Assembly: GCF_004792685.1 (NCBI RefSeq)
Contig: NZ_SRXT01000006.1
Location: forward strand, 1 to 64,000
DNA: 64,000 nt
Direction: 5' to 3'
From: Sphingomonas gei
Lineage (GTDB): Bacteria; Pseudomonadota; Alphaproteobacteria; Sphingomonadales; Sphingomonadaceae
A model generated the notes under the pieces. That model was not told the origin of the DNA. It saw nothing but the letters and a program-made list of their open reading frames with translations, and made no database searches. Of the stretch, positions 32,441 to 42,506 are shown one piece after another. A program made the translations under genes and the position numbers. Position 1 is the first letter of the stretch. Every line of letters starts with the position of its first letter.

Positions 32441-32895
32441 TCGTCTTCGACCTTCGATGCGGCGAAGGGCATGTCTTCGAAGCGTGGTTCGGCTCGAGCG
32501 CGTCCTATGCCGAGCAGCAGGCGGCGGGGCTCGTCGCCTGCCCGGTCTGCCAGAGCGATGACGTCACCAAGGCGGTGATGGCGCCCAATATCGGGGCAAA
32601 GGGCAATCGCGGCACCGCCACGCCGGCACCCACGCCTGCTGCCGGGGCACCGCCGCCCGAAGTGGTGAAGGCGGCGATGGAGATGATTGCCTCGGCGCAG
32701 GCCAAGATGCTCGCCAAGTCGCAATGGGTGGGCGCGGCGTTTGCCGACAAGGCACGTGCGATGCATCTGGGCGAGGAGCCGAACGCGCAGATCCATGGCC
32801 AGGCGACCGCCGAGCAAGCGCAGGAGCTGGTCGACGAGGGCGTGCCGGTCGCGCCCTTGCTCGTGCCGGTGGTGCCGCCCGAGCAGTGCAATTGA
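32437..32895 (+). CDS. DUF1178 family protein
   Basis: This 152-residue protein has a zinc-ribbon-like start (FDLRCGEGHVFEAWFGSS, then ACPVCQSDDVTKAVMAPNIG) and a C-terminal helical part with QWVGAAFADKARAMHLGEEP; the middle is Pro- and Ala-rich. DUF1178 proteins are conserved in alphaproteobacteria and have no known function. It starts with TTG, overlapping the amidase stop (TTGA). It ends the four-gene unit; tRNA-Arg follows 34 bases later. Confidence 0.87.
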   Translation: MIVFDLRCGEGHVFEAWFGSSASYAEQQAAGLVACPVCQSDDVTKAVMAPNIGAKGNRGTATPAPTPAAGAPPPEVVKAAMEMIASAQAKMLAKSQWVGAAFADKARAMHLGEEPNAQIHGQATAEQAQELVDEGVPVAPLLVPVVPPEQCN

Positions 32896-32929
32896 CCCTT
32901 GGTGCGGCGCTGGGTACCAGCGGCGGCGT

Positions 32930-33006
32930 GGCCCGGTAGCTCAGCAGGATAGAGCAAGCGATTCCTAATCGAGAGGTCGGAGGTTCGAATCCTCTCCGGG
33001 TCACCA
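32930..33006 (+). tRNA. tRNA-Arg (anticodon CCU)
   Basis: A cloverleaf is visible: acceptor GGCCCGG/CCGGGTC, D arm GCTC..GAGC, T arm GGAGG-TTCGAAT-CCTCT, and encoded CCA. The anticodon loop reads TTCCTAA, giving CCT. The anticodon stem has three Watson-Crick pairs (C-G, G-C, A-T) and two juxtaposed A/G mismatches at its outer end. Confidence 0.93.
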
Positions 33007-33114
33007 TTCGCATTAACGCCGGCATGGCAACGGCGGCGGGGGCTGCTATAGGCGCGCCCCACGCCCGCCGCATTTGCTTGGCAGGCGACAGGCTTCACTT
33101 GCCAAGGAACGACC

Positions 33115-33357
33115 GTGAGCGACCGCGCCGAAACCTTCGAGATCATCAAGACCCAGATCGAGCCGTTCAACAAAAAGGGCGTCGCGCTGAGCGACGGCAC
33201 CACCTTCGCGGGCGATCTCGAATGGGACAGCCTGACGGTGATGGATTTCGTCGCGGCGATCGAGGACGAGTTCGACATCCTCATCACAATGAACATGCAG
33301 GCCGAGATCGAGACCGTCGGCCAGCTCGTCGACGCGGTGCAGAAGCTGAAGGGCTGA
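33115..33357 (+). CDS. Acyl carrier protein dedicated to sphingolipid synthesis
   Basis: This 80-residue carrier protein has the phosphopantetheine serine at Ser39 in LEWDSLTVMDF; the usual DSL motif is kept. It starts with GTG (33115) and ends one base before spt. Bacterial sphingolipid loci typically have a specialised ACP next to serine palmitoyltransferase that presents the long acyl chain. The sequence differs from housekeeping AcpP (a long FNKKGVALSDGTTF segment before the serine), in line with a dedicated role. Confidence 0.88.
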   Translation: MSDRAETFEIIKTQIEPFNKKGVALSDGTTFAGDLEWDSLTVMDFVAAIEDEFDILITMNMQAEIETVGQLVDAVQKLKG

Positions 33358-33358
33358 G

Positions 33359-34621
33359 ATGACCGACGCCATCCAGACTGCCGACGCGCTGCCCGAGAAC
33401 CCCGACGCAGTCGCTCCCGAGCGCGACCTGATGAGCAAGTTCGACGGGCTCATCGCCGAGCGCCAGGCACTGATCGACACCGGCGTCACCGATCCGTTCG
33501 CGATCGTGATGGACCAGGTCAAGTCGCCGACCGAAGCGGTGATCAAGGGCAAGGACACGATCCTGCTCGGCACCTACAACTACATGGGCATGACCTTCGA
33601 CCCGGACGTGATCCAGGCGGGCAAGGACGCGCTCGACCAGTTCGGCTCGGGCACCAATGGCAGCCGCATGCTCAACGGCACCTTCCGCGACCATATCGAA
33701 GTCGAGGAAGCGCTGCGCGAATTCTACGGCACCACCGGCGCGATCGTGTTCTCGACCGGATACATGGCCAATCTCGGGATGATCTCGACGCTGGCGGGGA
33801 AGGGCGAGTATGTCATCCTCGACGCCGACAGCCATGCCTCGATCTACGACGGCTGCAAGCAGGGCTATGCCGACATCGTTCGCTTCCGCCACAATGATGT
33901 CGCCGATCTCGACAAGCGGCTCGGCCGGCTGCCCAAGGAGGCGGGCAAATTGGTGGTGCTCGAGGGCGTCTATTCGATGCTCGGCGACGTCGCACCGCTC
34001 AAGGAGATGGTCGCCGTCGCCAAGAAGCACGGGGCGATGGTGCTCAGCGACGAGGCGCATTCGATGGGCTTTTACGGCCCCAATGGCCGCGGCGTCTATG
34101 AGGCGCAGGGGTGTGAAGACGATGTCGACTTCGTTGTTGGCACTTTCTCCAAATCGGTCGGTACGGTCGGCGGCTTCTGCGTGTCGAACCACCCCAAGTT
34201 CGAGGCGATCCGGCTGGCGTGCCGGCCCTATATCTTCACGGCATCGCTGCCGCCTTCGGTGGTCGCCACTGCGGCGATGTCGATCCGCAAGCTCCGCCAC
34301 GCCCACAACAAGCGCCAGCACCTCTGGGAGAATGCCCGGACATTGCACGGCGGGCTCAAGGCGATGGGGTTCCGCCTCGGCACCGAAAATCCGGACAGTG
34401 CGATCATCGCCGTCATTCTGGAGGATCAGGCGCAGGCAGTGATGATGTGGCAGACGCTGCTGGAAGACGGGCTCTATGTGAACATGGCCCGCCCGCCCGC
34501 GACGCCGGCGGGGACCTATCTGCTGCGCTGCTCGCTTTGCGCCGAGCATAGCAGTGAGCAAGTGGAACGAATCCTGAAAATGTTCCGCAGCGCGGGCCAA
34601 AGCGTGGGCGCGATCGGCTGA
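33359..34621 (+). CDS. spt: Serine palmitoyltransferase
   Basis: This 420-residue PLP-dependent alpha-oxoamine synthase condenses serine with a palmitoyl thioester to 3-ketosphinganine, the first step of sphingolipid synthesis. Landmarks are GTYNYMGMTFDPDVI, GTNGSRMLNGTF, DADSHASIYDGCK, DEAHSMGFYGPNGRG, and the PLP lysine at about residue 265 in GTFSKSVGTVGG. The extended N-terminus and DxxSKFD start fit the bacterial Spt rather than KBL or BioF. Sphingolipids replace LPS in sphingomonad outer membranes. The acp is immediately upstream. Confidence 0.94.
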   Translation: MTDAIQTADALPENPDAVAPERDLMSKFDGLIAERQALIDTGVTDPFAIVMDQVKSPTEAVIKGKDTILLGTYNYMGMTFDPDVIQAGKDALDQFGSGTNGSRMLNGTFRDHIEVEEALREFYGTTGAIVFSTGYMANLGMISTLAGKGEYVILDADSHASIYDGCKQGYADIVRFRHNDVADLDKRLGRLPKEAGKLVVLEGVYSMLGDVAPLKEMVAVAKKHGAMVLSDEAHSMGFYGPNGRGVYEAQGCEDDVDFVVGTFSKSVGTVGGFCVSNHPKFEAIRLACRPYIFTASLPPSVVATAAMSIRKLRHAHNKRQHLWENARTLHGGLKAMGFRLGTENPDSAIIAVILEDQAQAVMMWQTLLEDGLYVNMARPPATPAGTYLLRCSLCAEHSSEQVERILKMFRSAGQSVGAIG

Positions 34622-34671
34622 GCCGAAAGGATTGGCTTCCTTCCATCGCCAAGGCCCCCTAAATTCAATAT

Positions 34672-36648
34672 ATGAATGAGGGGCAAGGCATAGCACTGGA
34701 GCGGGTTCGTCGGGAGACGAATTGGCGGCTGCTGTTGCTGGGACTGCTGGCTCTGCTCGGACTGGGCGTCCTCGCGGCGATCATCGTGCTTCAGCAGCGC
34801 ACCGATCAGGAGCGCGATCGCGCCGTAGCGCGGCAGCAGCATACCTACGAAGTCGTCATCCGCGCCAACCAGCTTTCGGGGGCGATCTCGGCGGCCGAGG
34901 CGGCGTTGGGGCGCTATGTGGTCAGTGCCGACAGGACGCTGGGACAGCAATATTCGAGCCAATGGGCGCGCGCCGGCGAGCAATTGACCCGGCTGCAGCA
35001 ACTCACCCGCGACAGCCCACGCCAACAGGCGCAGATCGCGCAATTGCGCCGGGCGTTCGAAGCCCGCGGCCGCGAACTGGCGGAGACCGCGCTCTATTCG
35101 ACCTACAAGCGCCACCAGGACGCCTGGGGCAGCTATTACCGGGTTCGGCAGAGCCCCGCGCGGCAGAATGTCGAGATGCTGCTCACCCGTGTCGTCGACA
35201 GCGAGCGCCTGCTGCTGCGTGATCGGACGCGCGCCGCCGGCGACCTGATCGACAATTCGAGTTTCGCGTCGCGCATCCTCATGCTGTTCGGCGTGATGAT
35301 CGTCGTCGGCGCGGTGCTGATGGGCTGGCTGGCGATCGCCGCCGAAGGCCAGCGCGCCGCGGCCGATGCCGAGGCGACTGCGCAGCGCGAACGCGCCGCC
35401 GAGCTCCAACTCGCGGTGGACGCGGCAACGGCGGACCTGCGCGCCGAAGCGCACGAGCGCGCGCATGCCGAGGCGCAGCTCCGCCAGGTCCAGAAGATGG
35501 AGGCGGTGGGCCAGCTCACCGGTGGCATCGCCCATGATTTCAACAATATGCTGGCGGTCGTTCTCGGCGGGCTCGAACTCGCCAAGCGGCATATTCACCA
35601 TGGTGGCCCCGATGCGCAGATGCACATCGAGAACGCGATGGAGGGCGCCAATCGCGCCGCGGCGCTGACTCGGCGGCTGCTGGCCTTTTCGCGCTCCGAA
35701 CCGCTGCTTCCCGAGGCAGTGGCGGGCGGCGCGCTGATCGCGGGTATGTCCGATCTGCTCGATCGCACGCTGGGCGACACGATTGCAGTGAAGACGCGCG
35801 ACGCCGGCGTGGGCTGGACGGTCTGGGTCGATCGTCACCAGCTCGAAAATGCGCTGCTCAACCTCGCGGTCAATGCGCGCGACGCGATGGAAGGGCGGGG
35901 GACGCTGACCATCGCCACCGGCGGCAGCACGCTTGCCGCCGATGAGGTCGGCGAATGCCCGGCCGGCGACTATGTCACGATCAGCGTGACCGATACCGGC
36001 TGCGGCATGTCGAGCGAAGTCGCCGACCGGGTGTTCGAACCGTTCTTCACGACCAAGCCGGTGGGCAAGGGGACCGGACTCGGGCTCAGCCAGATCTTCG
36101 GATTCGTCCGCCAATCGGGTGGCGAGATCGCGATCGATACCGCGCCCGGCAAGGGTACGACGGTGACGCTCTATCTGCCGCGCCATCTTGGCGAACCGGC
36201 CAGCGCAGGGGCGGACGCGCCGGTTCCGATCGCCGCGGCGATAGAGGGTCAGGCCTCAAGTCGCAGCTTCGACATACTCGTCGTCGAGGACGATCCACGC
36301 GTGCTCACCGCTACGGTCGGCGCGCTGCAGGAACTGGGCCATCGCGTGACTTCGTGTCCCGACCCGCTGGCGGCACCGGCGACGGTTGCTTCGATGTCGT
36401 CGCTCGACCTGATCCTGTCCGACGTGCTGATGCCGGGCAAGACGGGGCCCGAGATGGTCGCCGAACTCGGCGAGCGGCTGGACGGCGTCGCGGTGCTGTT
36501 CGTCACCGGTTTCGCCGGCGAGGCCGATGCCGATTTGTTCGGCGGACGCGCGGTGCTGCGCAAGCCGTTCACGATGGCATCGCTGGGACGCGCGGTCGAC
36601 GAAGCGATCGAGTTCGAAGCGCGCCGCGCGGCACAGCAGGCCGCTTAG
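34672..36648 (+). CDS. Hybrid sensor histidine kinase with CHASE3-like sensor and receiver domain
   Basis: This 658-residue protein has a transmembrane helix (about 20-42), a periplasmic helical CHASE3-like domain with [13 protein letters not shown], a second helix (about 205-227), a HisKA dimerisation domain with phospho-acceptor His288 in [11 protein letters not shown], an HATPase domain ([33 protein letters not shown]), and a C-terminal receiver ([10 protein letters not shown], phospho-Asp584 in [23 protein letters not shown]). It probably relays phosphate to a separate regulator; no response-regulator gene lies beside it. The stop codon lies in a repeat end (TTAG, 36645-36648). Confidence 0.91.
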   Translation: MNEGQGIALERVRRETNWRLLLLGLLALLGLGVLAAIIVLQQRTDQERDRAVARQQHTYEVVIRANQLSGAISAAEAALGRYVVSADRTLGQQYSSQWARAGEQLTRLQQLTRDSPRQQAQIAQLRRAFEARGRELAETALYSTYKRHQDAWGSYYRVRQSPARQNVEMLLTRVVDSERLLLRDRTRAAGDLIDNSSFASRILMLFGVMIVVGAVLMGWLAIAAEGQRAAADAEATAQRERAAELQLAVDAATADLRAEAHERAHAEAQLRQVQKMEAVGQLTGGIAHDFNNMLAVVLGGLELAKRHIHHGGPDAQMHIENAMEGANRAAALTRRLLAFSRSEPLLPEAVAGGALIAGMSDLLDRTLGDTIAVKTRDAGVGWTVWVDRHQLENALLNLAVNARDAMEGRGTLTIATGGSTLAADEVGECPAGDYVTISVTDTGCGMSSEVADRVFEPFFTTKPVGKGTGLGLSQIFGFVRQSGGEIAIDTAPGKGTTVTLYLPRHLGEPASAGADAPVPIAAAIEGQASSRSFDILVVEDDPRVLTATVGALQELGHRVTSCPDPLAAPATVASMSSLDLILSDVLMPGKTGPEMVAELGERLDGVAVLFVTGFAGEADADLFGGRAVLRKPFTMASLGRAVDEAIEFEARRAAQQAA

Positions 36649-36711
36649 AGTTGATTCCACTGAGGTGTCCGTTCCCCTGCGAACGGATCAATTGAAATGG
36701 GACCGGCCTAG
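36645..36711. repeat. Short TTAG/CTAG-bounded inverted repeat
   Basis: Left end TTAGAGTTGATTCCAC (36645 on) and right end reading inward CTAGGCCGGTCCCATTTCAA (from 36711) flank a CCGTTCCCCTGCGAACGG hairpin. The left TTAG contains the stop codon of the kinase; the right CTAG is shared with the next, longer element. Confidence 0.6.
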
Positions 36712-36865
36712 CGTCGACTTCCGTTAAATTGACCCATCCAGGCCGTTCGCCCTGAGCTTGTCGAAGGGCGATGCCGCCAGCGGTCCATGCGTGGATAGCC
36801 GCCCTTCGACAGGGTCAGGGCGAACGGGAAAAGCACCGATTCCGTCAATATGAAATCGACCCTAG
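36708..36865. repeat. 158-bp CTAG-bounded palindromic element, copy 2
   Basis: This is the twin of 7949-8105. The core arms CCGTTCGCCCTGAGCTTGTC (36743) and GACAGGGTCAGGGCGAACGG (ending 36827) and even the spacer GATGCCGCCAGCGG..TGGATAGCCGCC are almost unchanged. Outer arms end in CTAG at 36708 and 36862. The right CTAG supplies the stop codon of the TetR gene. Confidence 0.85.
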
Positions 36866-37446
36866 CCGCCCCTGGCTATCGAATGGCGCAGCTGGGTGAT
36901 CGCGATCTCGCGGGCGCGGTCGCGGGGGAGGTCGACGGCGCGGGCCATCGGGCCGCCGAGCAGCGCGTCGCCCAGCGCCATCAGGGTGAGCTGGAGCGTC
37001 TCCTCGCGCAGCATCTGCGCATCGGTGGCGTCGGCGCTGATCTCGTCGACGAGCCGGTGGATCGCCTCAAGGATGGGATCGAGCGCGTCTTCATTGCCGT
37101 TGAGGATCATCCAGCTCGCCAGCGCGCCGGCGCCGCCCTTGCCGAACGCGTCGAAGGTGAGGTGGACGACTTCGCAGGGATCATTGTCGGCGCTGCGCGT
37201 GCGCAACACCGCCGCGCCGATCTCGGCAGTGACGGTCTCGGCGATGTTCGCCGCGAGCGCCTTTTGCAGTCCCGCAGCGGAGCCGAAATGGTGGAGCAGA
37301 TTGGCATGGGTGCGGCCGATCCGCGCCGCGACTGCCTTCAGCGTGACGGCCTGCGGACCCGATTCGAGCAGCAGCGCACGCGCGGCCTCGATTGCGGCGT
37401 CGCGCGATTCTTCGGGAGACAGACGTCTGCGTGCACTCGATGCCAT
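36862..37446 (-). CDS. TetR/AcrR family transcriptional regulator
   Basis: This 194-residue repressor has an N-terminal TetR helix-turn-helix (ESRDAAIEAARALLLESGPQ, VTLKAVAARIGRTHANLLHHFGS, residues 13-57) and a ligand-binding helical domain with no recognisable ligand motif. The HTH reads THANLLHHFGSAAGLQKAL, typical of the family. No obvious operator is visible in the 131 bases before it. The neighbour GNAT gene is on the same strand upstream. Its stop lies within a repeat end. Confidence 0.9.
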   Translation of the reverse strand: MASSARRRLSPEESRDAAIEAARALLLESGPQAVTLKAVAARIGRTHANLLHHFGSAAGLQKALAANIAETVTAEIGAAVLRTRSADNDPCEVVHLTFDAFGKGGAGALASWMILNGNEDALDPILEAIHRLVDEISADATDAQMLREETLQLTLMALGDALLGGPMARAVDLPRDRAREIAITQLRHSIARGG

Positions 37447-37577
37447 CGGCGGAAATTTACTCTTGCCCCGGGGTCGCCCGGCTTAGGCGAGGACGCGCAG
37501 CGACGAAAGCGCGGAATGCCGGGAGCATACCGCGATTCGGGACGGGTTGCGCAGGCGACGCCGGCGGCGTGATCGTG

Positions 37578-38135
37578 TCACGCCGCCATGCGAGCTCGCG
37601 GGTCGTTGTCTACGGTGCCGGCTTCGGCAAGGTCGAGCGCATAACGCGCCGAGGGCAATGCGACTCCGCGACCGCGCGAATAGACCTGCGTCACCCGGCC
37701 GGTGGGCCGGAAGCCGAGCTTGCGCAGCACGCGGCCCGAAGCCGGGTTGTCGAGAAAGTGGCCGGCGCCGACGTGGCGGATTCCCGCAGCGCGGGCGGCG
37801 CGGAGCACCGCCGCGCCCGCTTCGGTGGCATAGCCGCGGCCCCAGGCATCGGGGGTGAGCCAATAACCGAAGTCGTGCGCTTCCTTTTCGAACGGGCCGA
37901 TGCCGATGCCGCCGATCAGCCGTGCCGGGCCGCCCTGGTGCTCGAAGATCAGGAATTTGGGCTCGGCAGGCGCCTCGAAGCTCGAGGTGAAGGTTTCCGC
38001 TGCCTCTAGCGTATAGGGCCAGGGCGCGCGGGCAAGGTTGCGCACCACGGTTTCATGCCCGATCGCGCGGGCGAGCTCGACGGCGTCCTCGCGCCAGCCG
38101 GGCCGTAACGTCAGTCTTTGCGTACGCACGAACAT
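37578..38135 (-). CDS. GNAT family N-acetyltransferase, RimJ/RimL-like
   Basis: This 185-residue acetyltransferase has the GNAT core: RTQRLTLRPGWREDA, a beta-strand with GGIGIGPFEKEAHDFGYWL, the acetyl-CoA pyrophosphate loop WGRGYATEAG, and NPASGRVLRKLGFRPTG. The RimJ/RimL/YdaF-type Y-W-L-x-P-x-x-W-G-R-G pattern is present. Relatives acetylate ribosomal protein N-termini or small amines; the substrate here is unknown. The ATG at 38135 gives a typical start. It lies upstream of the TetR gene. Confidence 0.9.
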   Translation of the reverse strand: MFVRTQRLTLRPGWREDAVELARAIGHETVVRNLARAPWPYTLEAAETFTSSFEAPAEPKFLIFEHQGGPARLIGGIGIGPFEKEAHDFGYWLTPDAWGRGYATEAGAAVLRAARAAGIRHVGAGHFLDNPASGRVLRKLGFRPTGRVTQVYSRGRGVALPSARYALDLAEAGTVDNDPRARMAA

Positions 38136-38211
38136 GACCAGTCTCCTCGGTCTTGCGGTGCCCCTGGCGCGTCACTGTGACAGCCAGTTTGCAGCCGCAT
38201 TTCGTGGGAGC

Positions 38212-38248
38212 AATAAAAAAGGGAGCCGGGGTGGCCCGTCTCCCTTTT
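38212..38248 (-). terminator. Rho-independent terminator of rplU-rpmA
   Basis: On the minus strand AAAAGGGAG..CTCCCTTTT is followed by TTATTG. The 9-bp stem and T-rich 3' flank lie about 60 bases after the rpmA stop. Confidence 0.88.
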
Positions 38249-38309
38249 CAGCTGGTCCGTTCGCCGGACCCGGGCCACCCTGGTGGGCAACCCGTCCGGT
38301 TACCCGATG

Positions 38310-38579
38310 TTATTCGGCTGCTTCCGCAATCATGTCTACCGAGCAGAATTTGCGACCGAGCTTGCCGACCTTGAACGCCACGCGGCCGTCGGTAAGCGCG
38401 AACAGGGTGTGATCCTTGCCCATGCCGACATTGACGCCCGGATAGATCTTGGTGCCGCGCTGGCGCACGATGATGTTGCCCGCGATCACGGCTTCGCTGC
38501 CGAACTTCTTGACGCCGAGACGACGGCCTGCCGAATCGCGACCGTTGCGCGAAGAGCCGCCTGCTTTCTTATGTGCCAT
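38310..38579 (-). CDS. rpmA: 50S ribosomal protein L27
   Basis: This 89-residue ribosomal protein begins [20 protein letters not shown], whose N-terminal tail reaches the peptidyl-transferase centre, and contains [20 protein letters not shown]. No N-terminal extension for protease processing is present, as usual in Gram-negatives. It is 24 bases after rplU on the minus strand and is followed by a strong terminator. Confidence 0.98.
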   Translation of the reverse strand: MAHKKAGGSSRNGRDSAGRRLGVKKFGSEAVIAGNIIVRQRGTKIYPGVNVGMGKDHTLFALTDGRVAFKVGKLGRKFCSVDMIAEAAE

Positions 38580-38603
38580 TTGCTATACTCCTCGAACTTA
38601 CGC

Positions 38604-38981
38604 TTATGCTTCGGCGGCCGGAGCTTCCGCCGGGGCGGGAGCAGCGTCGGCCTTCTTGGCGCGGGCGGGCTTCTTCTCTTCCTGCGCACCGATCGCGGTG
38701 ATCTTCAGGATCGTGTGCTGCTGGCGATGGCCGTTCTTCCGGCGATAATTGTGCCTACGGCGCTTCTTGAAGACGATGACCTTGTCCGCCTTCGCCTGCG
38801 CGAGGATTTCGGCCGACACGGTCAGCCCCTCGACCGACTGCAGGTCCGAGCCTTCGCCGGCGAGCAGGATGTCGGTGAGCGAGATCGACGAACCCGCCTC
38901 GCCCTCGAGCTTCTCGACGACGATCTTGTCTCCGGCGGCGACGCGATACTGCTTGCCGCCCGTGCGCACGATAGCGAACAT
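38604..38981 (-). CDS. rplU: 50S ribosomal protein L21
   Basis: This 125-residue protein starts [20 protein letters not shown] and has the L21 signature [20 protein letters not shown]. After the conserved 100 residues it has an Ala/Pro/Lys-rich tail ([20 protein letters not shown]), a common alphaproteobacterial addition. It is the first gene of rplU-rpmA. Upstream on the minus strand TTGACT (39071-39066) could be a -35 box, with TTAGCT about 17 bases on. Confidence 0.97.
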   Translation of the reverse strand: MFAIVRTGGKQYRVAAGDKIVVEKLEGEAGSSISLTDILLAGEGSDLQSVEGLTVSAEILAQAKADKVIVFKKRRRHNYRRKNGHRQQHTILKITAIGAQEEKKPARAKKADAAPAPAEAPAAEA

Positions 38982-39240
38982 GGGTCTCTTCTCTAACAAA
39001 AGCATGTGCCCGCCAAGGAATGCCCCGGCAGGAGGAAGGGCGCAGCTAAGGGAAGAGGGTGCGCAAGTCAACCATGGCTGGTGCAATTGTTGACATTTTG
39101 AAGTCAGGCGCGCCGTCCGCGGGGAGACAAGAAAATCTATACCGATCCGGAGGAGGTTTCGGGTTCGTTCCGGTGGCTTTCGGGGCCATGCTGCGGGAAT
39201 CAGGGCAGGATGTGCCTGAGGCTTCCAGGAGAGCAAGCCC

Positions 39241-41823
39241 ATGTTTACCCGTATTTCCCCATTTCTCGCAGGTATTTCGCTGGTCGCTTTCGCGACATCG
39301 GCGGCGGCACAGACCGTTGACCCCATCCCCGCGGAAGAGACCGCCGGGGAGGAGATCGTCGTCACCGGTTCGCGCGTTGCCGAGCGCAGCGTTGCCAACA
39401 GCCCGGTTCCTGTCGATGTTATCGGCGGCGACGCGCTGACCAAGTCGGGCGCGACCGAGACCAATCGCCTGCTGCGCGATCTCGTGCCGTCGTTCAACTT
39501 CCCCCAGCCCTCGCTGGTCGACGGCACCGATTCGCAGCGGCCCGCCACCCTGCGCGGCCTAGCGCCCGACCAGGTGCTCGTCCTCGTCAACGGCAAGCGC
39601 CGGCACACTTCGGCGTTGCTCAACCTCAACGGTTCGGTCGGCCGCGGCTCGTCGGCAGTCGATCTGAACGAGATCCCTGCGATCGCGATCGACCGCATCG
39701 AGATCCTGCGCGACGGCGCCTCTTCGCTTTATGGTTCGGATGCGATCGCCGGGGTGATCAACCTCCAGCTGCGCCGCAGCGAGGGCACGCGCGCCAGCAT
39801 CACCTATGGCAAGTATCTGACGTCGATGGACGGCGTGTCGGACGTCACCGGGGTCGCCAATACCGGCGGTATTCCGACCGTGCTGACGCCGGGCGGGACC
39901 ACCAACGACTTGCTCCAACTCAACACCGGCGGGGAGCGCGAGCGCCATGACGGCGATACGCTGACCCTGGCGACCAATTTCGGCCTGCCAGTGGGGGCGG
40001 GGGGCTATCTCAACCTCACCGCGCAATTCCGCGACCGCGACCCGACCAATCGCTCGGGCGCCGATCCGAGGCGGCAATATCTCACCGTGGGCGATCCGCG
40101 CGAGCTGTCGATCGACCGCTTCACGCATCGCTACGGCGACGGCGAGGCGATCGACTACAACCTCTTCGCCAATGCCGGCTACGATCTGGGCGGCGGCTTC
40201 GAGCTCTATGCGTTCGGGAGCTACGGCATTCGCGACGCATCGGGCGGCGGTTTCTATCGGCGCGCCAACGACGTGCGCAACCGCGACTGGTCGGCTTCGA
40301 CGACGGCCTTCGTGCCGATCTATGCCGACGGGTATCTCCCGTACATTGCGACGGAGGTCGAAGACGTTTCGGGCGCGGTCGGCATCCGCGGCGATGTCGG
40401 CGGGTTCACCGGCGATTTGTCGGTGGTCTACGGATCGAACCAGCTCGATTACAAGGTGACCAACAGCGTCAACGTTTCGCTCGGCGCGGCGAACAGCCCG
40501 CGCAGTTTCAACGCGGGCGGGCTGCGTTCGGGGCAGACGGTGGTCAATCTGGACCTTAGCCGGAAGTTCGATTTTGCCGGGCTGCAATCGTTCGGGATCG
40601 CGTTCGGCGGCGAGTATCGCAACGAGAATTACAAGATCGTCGCGGGTGACGTCGCGAGCTACCTCAACGGTCCGTTCTCGGTCGCGCCGTTCAACGCGGC
40701 GGGCGGCGCGCAGGTGTTTCCCGGCTTCCGGCCGAACAACGCGACCGACGTGTCGCGCAACAGCTGGGCCGGCTATGCCGAGGCCGATGCCGACGTGACC
40801 GACTTTTTCTCGGTTCAGCTGGCCGGGCGCTACGAGCATTATTCGGACTTCGGCGATACGTGGAACGGCAAGGTCGCCGCGCGGCTCGAGCCCGTGGAGG
40901 GCATTGCGATCCGCGGCTCTGCTTCCACGGGGTTCCGTGCGCCGAGCCTCGCCCAGCAATATTTCACGGCGACCTCCACGGTGTTCACCGGCGGCAATCT
41001 GATCGAGACGGGCACCTTCGCGGTTTCCGATCCCGTGTCGCGCGCGCTCGGCGCCAAGGATCTGGAGCCTGAGAAGTCGACCAATCTCGGTGCGGGCGTG
41101 GTATTCTCGCTGGTGCCGGGGCTCACCGTCACCGCCGACTATTACAACATCAAGATTCGCGATCGCGTGGTGCTGAGCGAGTCGCTGAGCGGCGCCGCGG
41201 TGGTCGCGTTGCTGACCGGGGCGGGCATCACCAACGCCAGTTCGGCGCGATTCTTCGTCAACGGCGTCGACACGAAGACGCAGGGCGTCGACGTGATCGC
41301 GACCTACAAGGTGCCCGATTTCGGCGCGGGGCGGTTCACGCTGGCGGCGGGGTACAACCACAACCAGACCAAGATCATCGACCGCGCTTCGCTGCCGTCG
41401 CTGCCCGGGCTGATCGTGTTCGGCCGCGCCGAATCGCTCCGCCTCACCGACGGCCAGCCGCGCGACAAGATCAACGCTTCGCTGGACTGGGATCTGAAGC
41501 CCGTCGGGCTGACGCTGCGAACCAACCGCTATGGCCGCGTGCTCTCGACCGGCAGCTCGACCGACCTGGCGATCCCGGCGGGGCAGGGCGTTGCCGATTA
41601 CTGGCTCGAGCCCAAGTGGATCACCGACGCCGAAATCCGCTTCCAGGCGCTTCCGGGCGTGCAACTGGCAGTGGGCGCCGACAATGTGTTCGACGTCTAT
41701 CCGACCAAGGCGCCAGCGGGCGGCGTATACGGCAACAACAATTACTTCCTGCCCTACTCGTCATTCTCGCCGTTCGGGTTCAACGGGCGCTTCGTCTACT
41801 CGCGGATCGCCTTCGACTTCTGA
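39241..41823 (+). CDS. TonB-dependent outer-membrane receptor, unknown ligand
   Basis: This 860-residue receptor has a signal peptide ([13 protein letters not shown]), a TonB-box-like EEIVVTGSR, a plug domain ([60 protein letters not shown]), and a 22-strand barrel ending in aromatic RIAFDF as outer-membrane proteins do. The plug type ([17 protein letters not shown]) is common in sphingomonads for organic substrates rather than siderophores. No transporter or enzyme neighbour reveals the ligand. The 259 bases before it hold a run GGAGGAGG and no gene. Confidence 0.92.
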   Translation: MFTRISPFLAGISLVAFATSAAAQTVDPIPAEETAGEEIVVTGSRVAERSVANSPVPVDVIGGDALTKSGATETNRLLRDLVPSFNFPQPSLVDGTDSQRPATLRGLAPDQVLVLVNGKRRHTSALLNLNGSVGRGSSAVDLNEIPAIAIDRIEILRDGASSLYGSDAIAGVINLQLRRSEGTRASITYGKYLTSMDGVSDVTGVANTGGIPTVLTPGGTTNDLLQLNTGGERERHDGDTLTLATNFGLPVGAGGYLNLTAQFRDRDPTNRSGADPRRQYLTVGDPRELSIDRFTHRYGDGEAIDYNLFANAGYDLGGGFELYAFGSYGIRDASGGGFYRRANDVRNRDWSASTTAFVPIYADGYLPYIATEVEDVSGAVGIRGDVGGFTGDLSVVYGSNQLDYKVTNSVNVSLGAANSPRSFNAGGLRSGQTVVNLDLSRKFDFAGLQSFGIAFGGEYRNENYKIVAGDVASYLNGPFSVAPFNAAGGAQVFPGFRPNNATDVSRNSWAGYAEADADVTDFFSVQLAGRYEHYSDFGDTWNGKVAARLEPVEGIAIRGSASTGFRAPSLAQQYFTATSTVFTGGNLIETGTFAVSDPVSRALGAKDLEPEKSTNLGAGVVFSLVPGLTVTADYYNIKIRDRVVLSESLSGAAVVALLTGAGITNASSARFFVNGVDTKTQGVDVIATYKVPDFGAGRFTLAAGYNHNQTKIIDRASLPSLPGLIVFGRAESLRLTDGQPRDKINASLDWDLKPVGLTLRTNRYGRVLSTGSSTDLAIPAGQGVADYWLEPKWITDAEIRFQALPGVQLAVGADNVFDVYPTKAPAGGVYGNNNYFLPYSSFSPFGFNGRFVYSRIAFDF

Positions 41824-41828
41824 GGCAA

Positions 41829-41856
41829 GTTCCCCTCCCGCTAGCGGGAGGGGAAC
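41829..41856. repeat. Perfect 28-bp palindrome between convergent genes
   Basis: GTTCCCCTCCCGC-TAGCGGGAGGGGAAC is self-complementary over 28 bases. It lies 5 bases after the TonB receptor stop and 25 before the hspQ stop. It could stop both transcripts, though no T-run follows on either side. Confidence 0.8.
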
Positions 41857-41880
41857 GAAAGTCGCGGGCGGCGACGGGGA

Positions 41881-42261
41881 TCAATGCCGGTGGTGGGGCT
41901 TCAGCTTGTAGCGGCCGCCGGCGTAGAGCTCGAACAGGCCGCTGATCGCCGGATGGTCGACCGGCTCGTCGGTGTCGTCGACGACGAGGTTCTGCTGGCT
42001 GACATAAGCGATGTAGCTCGAATCGGTGTTCTCGGCGAGCAAGTGATAGAAAGGCTGGTCCTTGCGCGGGCGGACGTCCTCCGGAATCGCCTCATACCAT
42101 TCGTCCGAATTGGCGAAGACCGGGTCGACGTCGAAGATCACTCCGCGAAAATCGAACAGCCGGTGGCGAACGACTTCGCCGATCGCGAAGCGCGCGGACG
42201 ATATCGGCGGCATCGGGATGGTGGCCTCGAGGGGCAGGCTGGCTATGGGTGTACGCGACAT
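41881..42261 (-). CDS. hspQ: Heat shock protein HspQ
   Basis: This 126-residue protein of the YccV/HspQ family has ARFAIGEVVRHRLFDFRGVI (start of the fold), DPVFANSDEWYEAIP, QPFYHLLAENTDSSYIAYVS and NLVVDD. HspQ binds hemimethylated DNA in vitro and acts as a specificity factor for Lon protease. The first 16 residues may be an extension: a second in-frame Met (42213, MPPISSARF) gives the usual length. It is monocistronic and convergent with the TonB receptor. Confidence 0.9.
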   Translation of the reverse strand: MSRTPIASLPLEATIPMPPISSARFAIGEVVRHRLFDFRGVIFDVDPVFANSDEWYEAIPEDVRPRKDQPFYHLLAENTDSSYIAYVSQQNLVVDDTDEPVDHPAISGLFELYAGGRYKLKPHHRH

Positions 42262-42395
42262 ACCGACAATCTAGTGCCTCTTCGCTCCCGCACAAGCGCG
42301 GAGCTTGCGTCGCTCAAATGACTCAGCTAATGGCCCCCGCTCTATCGACCGGTGGCGCTCGTCGGAAACCCCGACAACGGCATCAAAGACCTCGC

Positions 42396-42485
<90 letters not shown>

Positions 42486-42506
42486 CTTCCCCTGATTAGC
42501 TGAGAC

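Noticed and set aside
39059..39439. Open frame ahead of and overlapping the first TonB receptor
   Set aside because: It lies in another frame over the signal peptide of the receptor, with no homology signal and low-complexity Arg/Ser-rich sequence.
41829..41856. Perfect palindrome as a sure terminator
   Set aside because: No T-run follows on either strand; listed as a repeat only.
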